Shown here one piece after another: positions 21,010 through 31,195 of a stretch of 32,396 bases of DNA (positions are counted from its first letter, which is position 1; each line of letters begins with the position of its first letter). This DNA is from Chara braunii (taxonomy: Eukaryota; Streptophyta; Charophyceae; Charales; Characeae): NCBI GenBank assembly GCA_003427395.1, contig BFEA01000031.1, forward strand, positions 2,607,737-2,640,132. Reading direction: 5' to 3'. A program made the translations under genes and the position numbers. Under the pieces are notes generated by a model. The model worked only from the letters and a program-made list of their open reading frames with translations. It ran no database searches and was not told the DNA's origin.

Positions 21010-22416
21010 GGCGACGTAGACAGAGTAGGGGATGGGAGTTCTAGAGATGGAGAAGAAAGGGGATCAAGCTCGCCGTCTTCCCAATCGGAGAACGCGGGAG
21101 ACTCAGAAGAAGATGGGGGAGAGGAAGCAGACATATGACGAAGATAGGACACGTGGCGGACGATGGGGCGGGCGGATCGGCTTCCCGACACCTCAGGAGC
21201 CAGGCGCACCGTGTTCACGCCGTTGGGTCCGAGCTCGATCACAAGGAAACACCCGAAGAATCATGGTGCTAATTTTCCCTGGCGAGCACATTTCCTCACT
21301 TGCACTTTGTCCCCTAATTTATACGGGGGCCGTGGACCCGCATTCCCATTTCGGGCCTCCTAGCTACGGACTTGCCGTCCGTGAGCCAATCCGGTCATCC
21401 GTTGGCGCTTCCGAACTAACCAGGGGAGGGACCGTTCCATCAGTTTCAGGTGTCGCTTGGCTTTTTCTCGGGCCGTGGCCCTTGTTGGTCGTCGTCCTAG
21501 GGTCGATTCATCATTTAGGCTCGGTACCGGGACACATGCTAGGTTATTGGTCCGTAACTGAAACGGGGACAATCCGGTAGACTCGTGTGGGGTACTCCGA
21601 TGGATGACCAAGATGTGATCTACGATATCGGGGTATATCTCTGGCCACGAGGTTTCGTCAAATCGCTGTTTTGATCACCCGGTTTGCATTCTCTACGAGG
21701 CCGTTCGATTGTGACATATGCGGGGTGGTATGACGGATGAAGACGCCATGAAGGACCAGGTTCCTCATGACCTCTCCTCGAAATTCTGCTCCATTGTTTG
21801 TAAGGATTTCCTCGGTATCCTGATGCATCCCGAGGAAATGGTTGATATACCGCGCTATCTCCACCGTCCGTCCCGTCCTACAAGGGTAGGCCTTAAGCCA
21901 TTTCGAGAAATGATCCACGAAAACTAGGAGAATTGAATATTCGCAGCTATTAGGTCCAGGGGGCACGACGATATCCGTCGTGTCCATGCTTACTCTCTGG
22001 AACAACCGTTCGACTACTGTGGGTACTATCGACCTAGGGGGTTGGACCGGCGCTTTATCCGCCGCACAGACGAGACAATTTTTAACAATAAGTTTAACAT
22101 CATCCCTGATATTCGACCAGTACCATTCATTCTTGTCAATAGTCGCCTCCGTAATCCTTAAGGCAAAATGTGCAGCTATTTCCTTGTGGGTTGACCGGAC
22201 CCAGTCCTACCGCATGAACGGATGCGAAATCGACATCCAGATTCCGCTCCCGTCTGTTTTTCGTTTTTCCAACCGTCCTTCATTCCACCTATAATCTCTT
22301 GCCCGCTCATTGGCCTGCCTCCGATCTTCCTTTGAGAATTCTCGGAGCGAGTTTCCTTTGAAAATTCTCAGAGCGAGTTTCCTGCTACCGTAGCTATCAA
22401 GATGGCATTTGTCCAT
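21004..22416 (-). pseudogene. Ty3/gypsy integrase
   Basis: From 22416: a pre-zinc segment (DYRWNEGRLEKRK), an HHCC zinc-binding domain (STHKEIAAHF...WYWSNIRDDVK...CLVC, about 22195-22080), and the catalytic core with VSMDTTDIV (first Asp, about 21990). Next is LTNNG (normally TDNG; second Asp is Asn, codon 21796-21798), then SQSNGLVENANRVIK (Glu kept). A frameshift follows near 21640, then the core C-terminus (HESTGLSPFQL) and an SH3-like tail (KLGDKVQVRK...LVIELGPNGVNTVRLAPEV, about 21300-21190), then a Ser/Pro/acidic extension ending at 21004. In-frame stops lie at 22204-22206 and in the SH3-like tail (a TGA where Trp or Lys is usual). I see no chromodomain. Confidence 0.85.
22331..22382. 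repeat. 26-bp imperfect tandem duplication in integrase
   Basis: TTTGAGAATTCTCGGAGCGA plus six bases is followed directly by a copy with two substitutions. The length shifts the reading frame. Without it, the integrase core would fall in the RT/RNase H frame. Confidence 0.8.
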
Positions 22417-22447
22417 ACTTCAACCCTTCTAAACCATCGGGTCTTTT

Positions 22448-22700
22448 CTAGGCTTCAGAGGTGGTCTCCAAAAAACGGGGCTCTGTTGGAATCTTATCGG
22501 TCGGACACAGCGGGCAAAGCCATGACCTCTGGGAATTTCGGTACTGAATGCACGACCCGTGTGCCCGTGAAACACACTTGGAACAATCTACCCAGTCTAC
22601 GTATCCCTCTCTGTATGGTTGCATCGACACTGAATAGACTCTCGAGATAGATTCACAAAAATAGCAAAATTGATCAGGTAGAGAGAAGAGAAGGTAGAGG
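22448..22700 (-). pseudogene. PHD-type zinc finger between RNase H and integrase
   Basis: One minus-strand frame carries FCYFC (Cys codons 22664-22666 and 22655-22657), 23 residues, then DCSKC, four residues and His (RAHGSC), and finally WLCPLC (last Cys 22505-22507). This is the C4-H-C3 order of a PHD finger: C-x2-C, C-x2-C, H after x4, C-x2-C, with Trp two residues before the last Cys pair. PHD fingers commonly read histone H3 tails. Here it may have steered integration to particular chromatin (inference). Its frame differs from RNase H upstream and integrase downstream, so small indels flank it. Confidence 0.65.
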
Positions 22701-22757
22701 TAGGGGAGGGAGGAGCATCACCGTTACCTCCGTCATGAGTCGCCATGTTATAACGTA

Positions 22758-24440
22758 TTACTTTGCAGTCGGTTGAGCGATCACCGATACCTGCCTGTAC
22801 CCAAGCCCTTCGGTCTGCTTCGACTCCTTCCACGGTGTGATCTCTCCTCCCTTCGGCACCTTGCCCGGTCTGTGCAGACGTGTCAGTCCGTCCACATTCC
22901 CGTATTTCTCCGTCTTACGATGGACTATGTCAAAATCGTATTCCTGCAATCGTACCGCCCATCGCCCGATCATTCTTGTGTAATTAATCAACTTCTTGAG
23001 TGCCAGCAACGGTTCATGATCGGTGACGAGAAGGAACTTCTGCCCATACAGGTATAGGTGAAAATGTTGGATGCCCCAAACCACCGTGTAGCATTCCCCT
23101 TGAGGCGCCGAATTGTTCTTCTGCTCGTCTGGCACCGTCCGGGAAGCATACTCAACAACGTGCTCGCGACCGTCCTTCCCCTTCGGCGCCAAGATGGCGG
23201 AAATCGCTTCAGGCTGCAAGTTCGTGATGAGGATGAATGACTTCCTAGGATCCGGACGAATTAAAATGGGCGCGGAGGCTAGGGCCTCCTTCAAGGTGGA
23301 GAAGGCCCGTTCTCATTCCTCGTCCCAGGTTAATGGTTGGTCCTTTCGCAGAAGATTGGTCAAGGGTCGTGCGATTGCCGCAAAGCCCTTGAAAAATCTA
23401 CGGTAGTAGGAAGTCAGTCCCAGGAAGGGCCGAACCTGCGTTAGAGATGTAGGTGTGGGCGCGTCCCGAACCACGTTCACTTTTCGCGAGTCCGACAACA
23501 AGCCTCACCAAGTTACCACGTACCCGAGGAAGGAGGTCTCCGAAAGGAAAAACTCGCTTTTCGCCAGAGCGATGTTGAAGCCCGCATCTCGCAGCGCTCC
23601 AAGTCTTCATTCGATATGTTGTGCATGTCCGTGAAATGATTATGAATACACCAGGATGTCGTTCATGTACACGATGACGCAAAAGTTCACCATTCCTTGT
23701 GTCAGCCGAGTCTTGTTAACGAAGTTCTGAAAAGTCACGTTCATTGCCCTTTGAAACGTAGCTGGAGCATTTCAAATACCCATAGGACAACGAAGCCATT
23801 GCCACGTGCCTTCAAACAATACGAATGTCATTTTCGGACGATCTTCTTCCTTAACCAATATGTGATGGAACCTGTGACGGATATCAAACTTGCTAAAATA
23901 ATTAGCACATCCAATCGCATCCAACAAACCATCAATCCGGGGTAGGGGGTACATATCCTTGATTGTGATATCATTCAATTTCTGGTAATTGATGTAAATG
24001 CGAATGGATTCGGTCTTTTTAGAGACTAAAACCACATGGAAGGACCATGGGCCTGTGGCGGGCTCAATCCAGCCGTTGGCCTCAAATTCACTGATCCGCT
24101 CCAAGGTCGTTCGTCTTTCAACTAACGAATATCGGTACGATTTACAGTGGATCGGCGAGTGGGTGCCAGTCTGGATCTCGTGCTGTATGACTTGGGACAA
24201 CTCGATGTCTGCATCCTCGATGCTAATCGCCTCCTGATATTCAGACAAAATGTCAGCAACGAGTTTGTGTATTTCGTCAGGCACATATTTCAGTACATGC
24301 AGTTCGTAGTAGCAGTCCCGTATTGCTATCGGTAACTGTTTTATCCAGGTAGCGGGGGTCTTCCTCTTAGGTGGGGATAATATAAACGAATTGTCGGAAC
24401 GCCACGAAAAGACTGTGGCGATCATCTGAGCTTCCTCCAT
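22758..24440 (-). pseudogene. Ty3/gypsy reverse transcriptase-RNase H
   Basis: The start is placed at ATG 24440 (MEEAQMIATVFSW), below a TATA box. One unbroken frame, with only in-frame stops, carries gypsy RT signatures: VVLVSKKTESIRIYINYQKLN, YPLPRIDGLLDAIG, YFSKFDIR, PMGI-stop-NAPATFQRAMN, and VYMNDILVY (YxDD changed to YMND, Asn codon 23661-23663). It continues with the connection FLGLTSYYRRFF and RNase H: ILITNLQ (first catalytic Asp replaced by Asn, codon 23220-23222), SAPQGECYTV, VTDHEPLL and GNVDGLTR. It ends at 22758. No protease is seen upstream. The enzyme would copy RNA to DNA in the particle; this copy is inactive. Confidence 0.9.
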
Positions 24441-24560
24441 AATTAAAATAATAAACCAGCAAAAATCATAACTATACAAAAAACACACAAACACAAAAGG
24501 TAAAGGTAAGGATAAAAATAAAATAACAAAAGATTGACGCATCCTCTCACTACCCCCCGA

Positions 24561-24568
24561 TATTTATA
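24561..24568 (-). promoter_or_regulatory. TATA box upstream of the pol ORF
   Basis: TATAAATA on the minus strand lies about 120 bases before the ATG at 24440, so a start site near 24535 would give a roughly 95-base leader. The leader is T-rich and includes a possible 3' splice site (pyrimidines then TATAG). Function is inferred from position only. Confidence 0.35.
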
Positions 24569-24763
24569 GACTCACACGGAATAAAAACCTCCAACTCTGA
24601 AATATGACCCTCGGCCCCAAACGTATACAACATAAAGCTAAGAAACCTATATACCATAAAGGCCACCCCCCGCATTTCGGTTATGGGTCAATAGGCCCCA
24701 GGACAATCAAAACGTACAATCAAAGTAAGCCAGATCTAGACTCACATGCACAATAGGCCCCCT

Positions 24764-24855
<92 letters not shown>

Positions 24856-25039
24856 TAGCAATCAGGAAAAAATGAAGAAAAAAAAAATATATATTTTTTT
24901 ATGGTGTTTCTTTTGATTTTAATACTTGTTTGTTTCGTTTTCTATTTTTAAAAATAGCAAAAAGCATCAAAATCCAAAAACAAAAATATGGGGATGTAGG
25001 GAATTTCAAACCCTACAACCCCCTCTTCTTTTTTTTTTG
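24569..25039. other. Non-coding insert between gag and pol
   Basis: This AT-rich sequence, without coding families, separates gag from pol where a protease is expected. It includes a long CA microsatellite and poly(T) tracts. It suggests that gag and pol come from different insertions or that the interval was replaced. Confidence 0.45.
24765..24850. repeat. (CA)n microsatellite
   Basis: About 43 uninterrupted CA units. Confidence 0.95.
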
Positions 25040-25145
25040 CCTTTTTTTTTTTTTTTTTAAATCCCCGGGTTTCATGCCTGCAGTCGGTCGCGGGGGTCGA
25101 TCGCCGCGGGCGGGGTCCCGACCGCATGCAGAAAAAAACCCGCCG
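25040..25145 (-). repeat. A-rich tract just after gag
   Basis: On the minus strand, about 70 bases after the gag stop, GGGGATTT is followed by about 18 A's, then GGC and more A's. It resembles a 3' UTR ending in poly(A). Confidence 0.4.
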
Positions 25146-26495
25146 TTATGCCCGTGGATGATACATAGCACGAATGGGCTCGGGCAGAGCGCGAGAATAG
25201 ATATAAAGGACTTGGTTGTCCCGAAGGTTCAATCCAGAAACCTGGAGCAACCGATCTACTTTTCGCGACAGTTGTTCCACTGAGGTCCAATGTCTTTGGC
25301 CAATGGTGGTGAGCTGGTTGAAAGCCTTATCGGTCGTCATCTTGTCTAAGAAGCGTTCCTTGATCTTGCCAAGGAACTGCTTCAGGTTCATTGTGCCATC
25401 CCACTCGCCAATGTCCTCGAACCCCGCCGCATTAGCTTCGACCAGTACCCATTCTTTTGCATCGCCCCCAAGACATGAAGTAGAGAAAGCAACCTCAGAA
25501 TAAAGTTCGACTGGGGCCATTTTACAATACGTCTGAATCTCGACAATCCATAACAACAAGTTTTCATCTTTCTTGTTGCAAAATGTGAAAGACATTTTCG
25601 TCTTCACCTTTTCCTTCTTCTTCGGTTTCTCTGGTTCCGTACTTACCTTTCCTTGCGGTGAAGCTGGAGACTTTGGAGGTGGAGAGGAGGGAGGAGAAGA
25701 AGGAGGAGTGTTCGGTGAAGACGACGGTGGACTTGATCCTCCTCCATTAGACGACTTCCCCACTTCATTAGACGTCTTCTGATCCTGAGGATCAACGGAC
25801 TTCATTGCCTCACTCATCAACTTTTTAACTTGTTTATTTTCTTCCTTAACCTTTTCTTCTTTTTCTTCTACCTGATGCTTCCCTTTCACAATGTTTGTGA
25901 CAGTTCGCAATCCTACAACAATTTCGTCTAACTGACATTGCTGTTTGTTAATCTTTTCTTCCAAGAAGGTGAGGTAAGTCATGATGTGATACAATGTAGG
26001 CGTCATGTCAGTCTGTTCCTTCTCTTCTGTTACTATCACCTGTCTGATTTCGTTTACTTTCTGTTCCCGTCTCAATTCATGTTCATGTTTCCGGGCTAGT
26101 TCTTTCTTCTTCCTTTCTTTTACAACCAGCGCCTCTTTTAATTGCTGGATGTTTGCATCAATTGCAGCCTCGGTCACTTCTGGTCTGATTTTCCCTTTTC
26201 TAGATAATTTCATGGTTTCTTCCAGCTGCTTGATAGCAAATTGGTCTAGCGCCTTCCGACACTGAACTATCATTTTAGACACTTCGGTTCCGACAGCCAC
26301 GACTTCGACGACCGTAATTGCTTGCTTTAGACGGTTCTCTACCGTCTTCAAATCAAACAGATTACGAACGTGTCATTCGGCTTCCGGTCGGGACAAATGC
26401 AAATCATTCATTAGTTGGTCCCATAAAGCCAGTAACTCTTGTTTCTTTGTTTCCGCCTGTCTCATAGTCTTGGGTTCGGAAGATCCTTCACCCAT
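25146..26495 (-). pseudogene. Ty3/gypsy gag
   Basis: The likely start is ATG 26493-26495 (MGEGSSEPKTMRQAETKKQ), giving 449 codons with one in-frame TGA at 26373-26375. The N-terminal third is strongly helical and charged (KERKKKELARKHEHELRREQ), likely coiled coil. A Ser/Pro-rich linker follows (SSPPSSSPNTPPSSPP, about 25740-25670). The C-terminal retrotransposon-gag domain runs from MSFTFCNKKDENLLLWIVEI through FLGKIKERFLDKM, LTTIGQRHWTSVEQLSRKVDRLLQ and YSRALPEPIRAMYH. It forms the particle shell. I see no CCHC knuckle before the stop at 25146, so the C-terminus may be missing. Confidence 0.85.
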
Positions 26496-26624
26496 CAAGA
26501 ACGTAATTGGAAAAAGAAACAAGAGTAATTTTCACACACCAAACATTTTGGAAATCAGATTTGAGACAATATTCACAATGATGGAACAAAAAACTAAAAA
26601 GAAATACTAAAAAGGAACATATCT

Positions 26625-26633
26625 CTATTTATA
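26625..26633 (-). promoter_or_regulatory. TATA box upstream of gag
   Basis: TATAAATAG on the minus strand lies 130 bases before the gag ATG at 26495. A start near 26600 would leave about a 105-base T-rich leader. The motif array at 26970-27540 sits directly upstream in the same orientation, giving an enhancer-TATA-ORF order. Confidence 0.45.
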
Positions 26634-26969
26634 CTAATTGTTGTTCTTTTGTCTGTGTGATGACGTCTTAGTGTACAGGTACCGCATCAGGCTCGTGTGA
26701 TCAGACACAACACACAAGTAAGTACGCAAACACCACACACAGCAGCAACAAGGTAAGTATGCCAACAATCATCAACAAACAGTTTGTCAGCAACCTTTGC
26801 AACCTGCTGTGTCTCCCTGGTGCAAATGCGATGATGCACTCTCCCTGACAGCTGGCACTATGGCTGTATCAGTTCTGTGAGTTGTACCGCCTTTGCCTTC
26901 AAAATGCTCCTCTTACTTGGCAGTATCCTGCCTGCCACATGTCATCCCTAGAGTGCCAACATAGTAGGA

Positions 26970-27540
26970 CTTGCACGTCAGCACCGAGTTTCCACAATGT
27001 ACAATAGCGGGATGCCACGTCAGCAAATGTGTACTCCAACCCTTGTCACGTGCCACTTCCATGTGTCGTGTTGAAATGCTGTTGCCGTTCCAGCCAGTCA
27101 GGTCATGCCACGTCAGCCCAGGAGACTGATGCCACGTCAGCAGGTAGTCACCACCTCACGAAGACAGGTGTGATGACTTGCTTCCTGCCACGTCAGCAAT
27201 CAATCCTACTACGTCAGCATCTGCGATAGACCCTATCGCCTGTCAGCAGCAAAAGAAGTGCCACGTCAGCAATCAGCAACAAGGTCTTTGACGTGGCACA
27301 ACATATGCCACGTCAGCAGGGGATCGCGATGCCACGTCACTATCGCGATCCAGGCTGGCGTGCGGTATCTCCAGTCGCAGTCCCTACTGCCACGTCAGCA
27401 GTCTGGTAGGGATCTCTTCTCGCCAATGAAGTCAGTACCTCGTCAGCACCCCCGATAATGTCTTCTCACCAGTGAAGTATGTGTCGCGTCAGCATTCCCG
27501 ACGTATCTCTTGCCACATCATCACCTAGTCAACACACGTG
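26970..27540 (-). promoter_or_regulatory. Array of TGACGTGGC bZIP-type motifs
   Basis: CACGTCAGC (minus strand GCTGACGTG) occurs eight times here, mostly as TGCCACGTCAGCA, plus variants such as CTACGTCAGC and GTCGCGTCAGC. Several are held in inverted repeats: GACGTGGCA/TGCCACGTC (27290-27298, 27306-27314), GATCGCGAT/ATCGCGATC (27322-27330, 27342-27350) and TCCCTAC/GTAGGGA (27381-27387, 27406-27412). TGACGTGG is a known plant bZIP (C/G-box hybrid) core. Confidence 0.6.
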
Positions 27541-27605
27541 TGCACCACTCTTACATGTGCGCCACCTGGCGCGTGCACACATGTTCAATCGTCGTCATCA
27601 GGAGA

Positions 27606-27620
27606 ACTGCTCCGATACCA
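27606..27620 (-). other. Primer binding site (initiator-Met type)
   Basis: On the minus strand, TGGTATCGGAGCAGT follows ...TTACA-ATT. It matches the common plant retrotransposon PBS TGGTATCAGAGC with one substitution. It fixes the 5' LTR end at 27624 and the sense of the element as minus. Confidence 0.7.
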
Positions 27621-27623
27621 AAT

Positions 27624-28135
27624 TGTAATGAACCTAGATCGTGAAGACAGTTGTCAACAATGCAAGTCCAGAAGAGTGTCAACCAGTTGATGATTACCAA
27701 TAGTTAAAATTGTATCCAAACAGAATGAGGTGAGACAATCATACACAGACGAAGGAGAGAGTAGGGAGATTAGACAAAGGAGAGGAGATAATTACAAGGC
27801 CCACTCCTTCTTCGGGCTCCCTCCTCGATCACCACCTCAGCAACCAATAGTCTGGACGAGTATCTGAAGTAACCTCAATGTGCCACGTGGCACGTCTAAT
27901 CAGTCCTTAATGCTGGAGCAATGTCGACATGAAGACAACCAGGTACTTATCCACGATCTCTCCAGAGTCCCGATCTCCTCCTGAATAACGATAATCAGAA
28001 CAGCAATACAGGTCCCATAGCCTCGCCTCGTCAGCAAACAAAAGAACACGTGGCAGCAGCCACGTCAGCTAACGATACACGTGGCAGCAGCCACATCAGC
28101 GACAACGCATGGCAGCTGCCACGTCAGCATGCCAG
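27624..28135 (-). mobile_element. Partial 5' LTR (outer end not determined)
   Basis: On the minus strand the LTR ends in CA next to the PBS. Its outer boundary is unknown, because I found no second LTR copy in the window to align, so the stated right edge is nominal. It contains a CACGTGGC box near 27883 and the triple repeat at 28048-28131. Confidence 0.45.
28048..28131. repeat. Three near-tandem hairpin units with bZIP core
   Basis: Three units of about 30 bases (CACGTGGCAGCAGCCACGTC, CACGTGGCAGCAGCCACATC, and a shorter one with TGGCAGCTGCCA) each form an inverted repeat around AGCA or at a palindrome and end in CACGTCAGC or CACATCAGC. Confidence 0.7.
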
Positions 28136-28286
28136 GAAGATAGGTGCAAGCCAGCCACTATGCCGGACCAGCAGCACGTCGCCAAAGTCACAATGCCGAC
28201 ATAGGCCAGCGTCCAGCCAGCGCCGCAGCATCGAACCAGCGTCGCAGTCAACGCGTGAAGTCAGCGTCAACGCAAGATAGAATGAA

Positions 28287-28360
28287 TGAATGTCAAAGCC
28301 AGGAAGTCAGTGCTTATGTAGCCTGAATGTCAAAGCCAGGAAGTCAGTGCTTATGTAGCC
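28287..28360. repeat. Perfect 37-bp tandem duplication
   Basis: The unit beginning TGAATGTCAAAGCCAGGAAG occurs twice without mismatch (28287-28323, 28324-28360). Confidence 0.9.
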
Positions 28361-28712
28361 TTGACGCGGGGTCTAGACTCCAGATGCCGCATCCCTCAGC
28401 CGTCCAGATCTCAATGCAAGCGAGGGCCCAGATTGGTCTGAAACCGAATTCTCCCTGGCCTGGATGCTGTCTGGGTACCTGCGCACAAACAAGTGAGTGT
28501 ATCCAACCAAGGGCCTGGGCGCGGTATCTTTGACTGTACAGTTGACTTTGACCCTTGAATTTCCATTGTGCAGCGTTTGGTCCCACAGCCAACGCAGCAG
28601 CCTCAAGTCTGGGCGTGTTTCGGTCACACAGCCCAGTGCAGACCGACTCAGGTCTGCGTTGCCTGGGGCTGAGTTCTAGGCCCCAGGCTACTTCTGAACA
28701 GGGTTACTGCAT
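28361..28712. other. Unrecognised spacer
   Basis: No gene or repeat signature is recognised up to the N and poly(T) at 28713. Confidence 0.35.
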
Positions 28713-28865
28713 NTTTTTTTTTTTTTTTTTTTGGTTGAAAAAACTGCCCGAACGGCTGCTAGGGATGCTGATAAGAGCAGCCACCACTAGCACTGTTGGG
28801 GAGACTCCATCTATTGGTGGGGAGCAGCACCTGCTGGAAATCGGGTTCAGCGTCCCTGTAGAGTA
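28713..28865 (-). mobile_element. LINE-family 3' tail copy
   Basis: It has a poly(A) (T's from 28714, after one N), then GCTGATAAGAGCAGCCACCA, CTCCATCTATTGGTGGGGAG, a stem-loop at 28833-28851 with one changed pair (GCTGGA...TTCAGC) and CGTCCCTG. The AAGAGCAG block is shared with the copy at 11220-11352. Confidence 0.75.
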
Positions 28866-28995
28866 CAGTGTATACAGTGAGAGTAATGCAAACATGGGAT
28901 GTCAGTCTCTATGAAGGGGCTGGGCTATGACCATCCCAACCTTCTATCAAACCTGTTTTTAGTGGAACCATCGAACATATTTCTGTTCTAGTGTC

Positions 28996-29052
<57 letters not shown>

Positions 29053-29400
29053 GGCCTGATTCACTATCAATTACAGTCCATCTACATGTAGCATTATGCT
29101 GGGTCTGTTACCTCATTGTTGAGAATAGCCCTGTGCTGCATGAGTTGTCGTTGAATTTGTTCCTAGCTGTGCTTCTTGTCCCACATTGTACGGAATATGG
29201 TAAATCGAGCCCCTTACACCTGTCCTCCATCCGAGCACACCCGTAAAACCCATTAAACCCATTAACCCTATGGACATCCTTATGATCCCACCCTCCCGTA
29301 GCCCAAAAATCCAATTCGTTGGTATGGGGCGGCCTCAGCCCCTCCTTGTTCCCACCCACCCATAAAACCATGTCGTTGTGTCATTGTGTCTTCACATTGT
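28866..29400. other. Spacer with a 52-A tract
   Basis: A plus-strand poly(A) at 28999-29050 could mark the 3' end of another retroposon, but the sequence before it does not match the LINE tail. No other signature is recognised. Confidence 0.4.
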
Positions 29401-29809
29401 CGCATTGTCATTGTACTGTCGTTTGTAAGTATTGTCTCCAGTGCTCTGCCAACCTTCCTGCTGCGGGGAACAATCTGTTGTCTGAGAATCGATGTATAGT
29501 GGGTGCTGGCTGCATCCTCTGTCTCCGGGGAGTAGTCCCCTCTGCTGCTCCACCCATGGGAAGTCCCTGCTTGGTCGGCCTTCTGCAATGAGAGTGGGAA
29601 GCGGGTGTGGTCGGGAAGGGAGNGGAGGGAGGGTAGTGGGGCAGGATTGAAGGAGGGTTAAGNGNAGAGTTTGGAGAGGTCCAAGAGGGGAAGAGGGTTT
29701 GGAGATGTGAGGGGGATGTCAGGCCGGGAGAAGGATGAAGTTGGTCGGTTGGAATGGGAACTGAAAATGGCTTCTTGGTAATCGTTCCCATTGTGATTCC
29801 GTCAGCATC

Positions 29810-30150
29810 CACTGTTTCCATCGCAATAAAGAGGATGGCAGCATCGACTCTACGCTGTCTTGCGTACCTGATGGTTTCATCGACTAAGAGTATGTTATCG
29901 TGAATGTTTCCGTAGGGCATGAAGCCAAACTGATCATGGTGGATGAGATGTGAGAGATGGGGGCGAAGTCTGTTGGCCAGACTTTTGCTACAATTTTACT
30001 TTTGCCACAATTTTATAGAGGACCGGGAGGAGAGTGATGGGCCTATAGTTCCGTATGTCTTCCTTGTCCCCTTTTTTGTAGATGAGGGTTGTGATCCCTT
30101 GCCCAATCATATCCCCGAACGTCTCCTCTTTGTACACTGCGTTCCGTACC
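29810..30150 (-). pseudogene. LINE reverse transcriptase fragment
   Basis: The minus strand carries MIGQGITTLIYKKGDKEDIR and NYRPITLLPVLYKIVAK (about 30115-30005), then a frame change, SLANRLRPHLSHLIHHDQFG, FMPYGNIHDNILLVDETIRY and RRVDAAILF (to about 29825). This parallels the RT start at 8737-8990 but is less decayed and has different residues, so it belongs to a separate LINE lineage or copy. Sequence after 29810 is Pro/Ser-rich with N's and is not RT. Both ends are truncated. Confidence 0.85.
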
Positions 30151-30239
30151 TTTGATCCTGATCTATTAATTCCCGCCGTGAGCAACGCTGCAAAAAATAA
30201 TAATAGTAATGATGAACAAAATGAAAAAGCAAGAGACAA

Positions 30240-31195
30240 ATGACATAAAATAAATGACAGAAAACCTGTAAGTAGAACATGTTGAGTCTAGGCGACTCAG
30301 CGTGCTCTTGTATCCAGTAGGCTGAGACCTACTGCACAAGTGTCCTCAAGACGATATTTGAACCGTAGTGCCCGTAGCATACAGCCGACTGATATGGCGC
30401 ATATCTTCAAAAATCTGGCTGACATCCTATCGTTTCCTTGTGGAAGGCTGATAGTGCACCTAGGCAGCAAGTACTGTGAGGTGCACATAGAGAAAAGTAC
30501 CACGCGTCATGCGTTGACCGTAAGTCTGGAGCTTCCTTCCAGGTGGTAATCTTCGGACCCTTCTAGTCGTGCGGACACCCGCTGTCTAAGTCAGGAAGTT
30601 CCTTCCGTCTGGTCCCAGTCACGATAGCAGGAGGTAATCTTTTGAGTCCTTTTTTTTTCCTTTTTCCAGAGTCAAAATTTTATTACTAAGTTGGAACAAG
30701 AGGCCGGGAAAACGTCACAAACAACCCGGAATAGTAACTCTGGAGCCATTACCCACTTTCGGCTTATGCTGGAAACCGGGTCCTTTTGAGCATGACCGTG
30801 TCAGCAGCAGGACCGGTCCCTTCGGCATGGGTGATGTGCTAGGAAACCAACAAACCTGTTGAAAAGTGAGGTACTTGTGAAGTCACCACTTCTTAGGGGT
30901 GGGGTGGGTGGCGCTGCCCTGCAACCTAGCTAGATTGGGGTGTGAGACCGGGTAGAGGCTTGGTTGGTATACAGTATTGGCTCGGTAGAGACTGGCTGGT
31001 TGGTATGGATATCTGAGATTAGGGTTAGGGTAGTATGTGAGATCTTAGCTTCTGTTTTCAAAAAAAAAAAAAAGATCCGAGTAGATAAGCATTCTGAGTA
31101 GTCAGCATCAATCTCTAGCTTATTACCTCAAGCATCCTGAAATGTTCCTCAATCATCCCAAATTTTCATCAATCATCAATGTATTCCAGTTATAA
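30240..31195. other. Mostly unrecognised, with a clipped LINE-tail motif
   Basis: The only family match is TATGCTGGAAACCGGGTCC (30765-30783), the first arm and loop of the LINE-tail stem-loop without the second arm. TTAGGGTTAGGG occurs at about 31019-31030. No gene is recognised. Confidence 0.4.

Noticed and set aside
21004-21300. Chromodomain after integrase
   Set aside because: The tail is SH3-like then Ser/Pro/acidic; no aromatic-cage chromodomain pattern is seen.
26970-28131. CRISPR-like or satellite array
   Set aside because: Spacing is irregular and the motif is short; it fits transcription-factor sites better.
31019-31030. Telomeric repeat
   Set aside because: Only two TTAGGG units, with no array.
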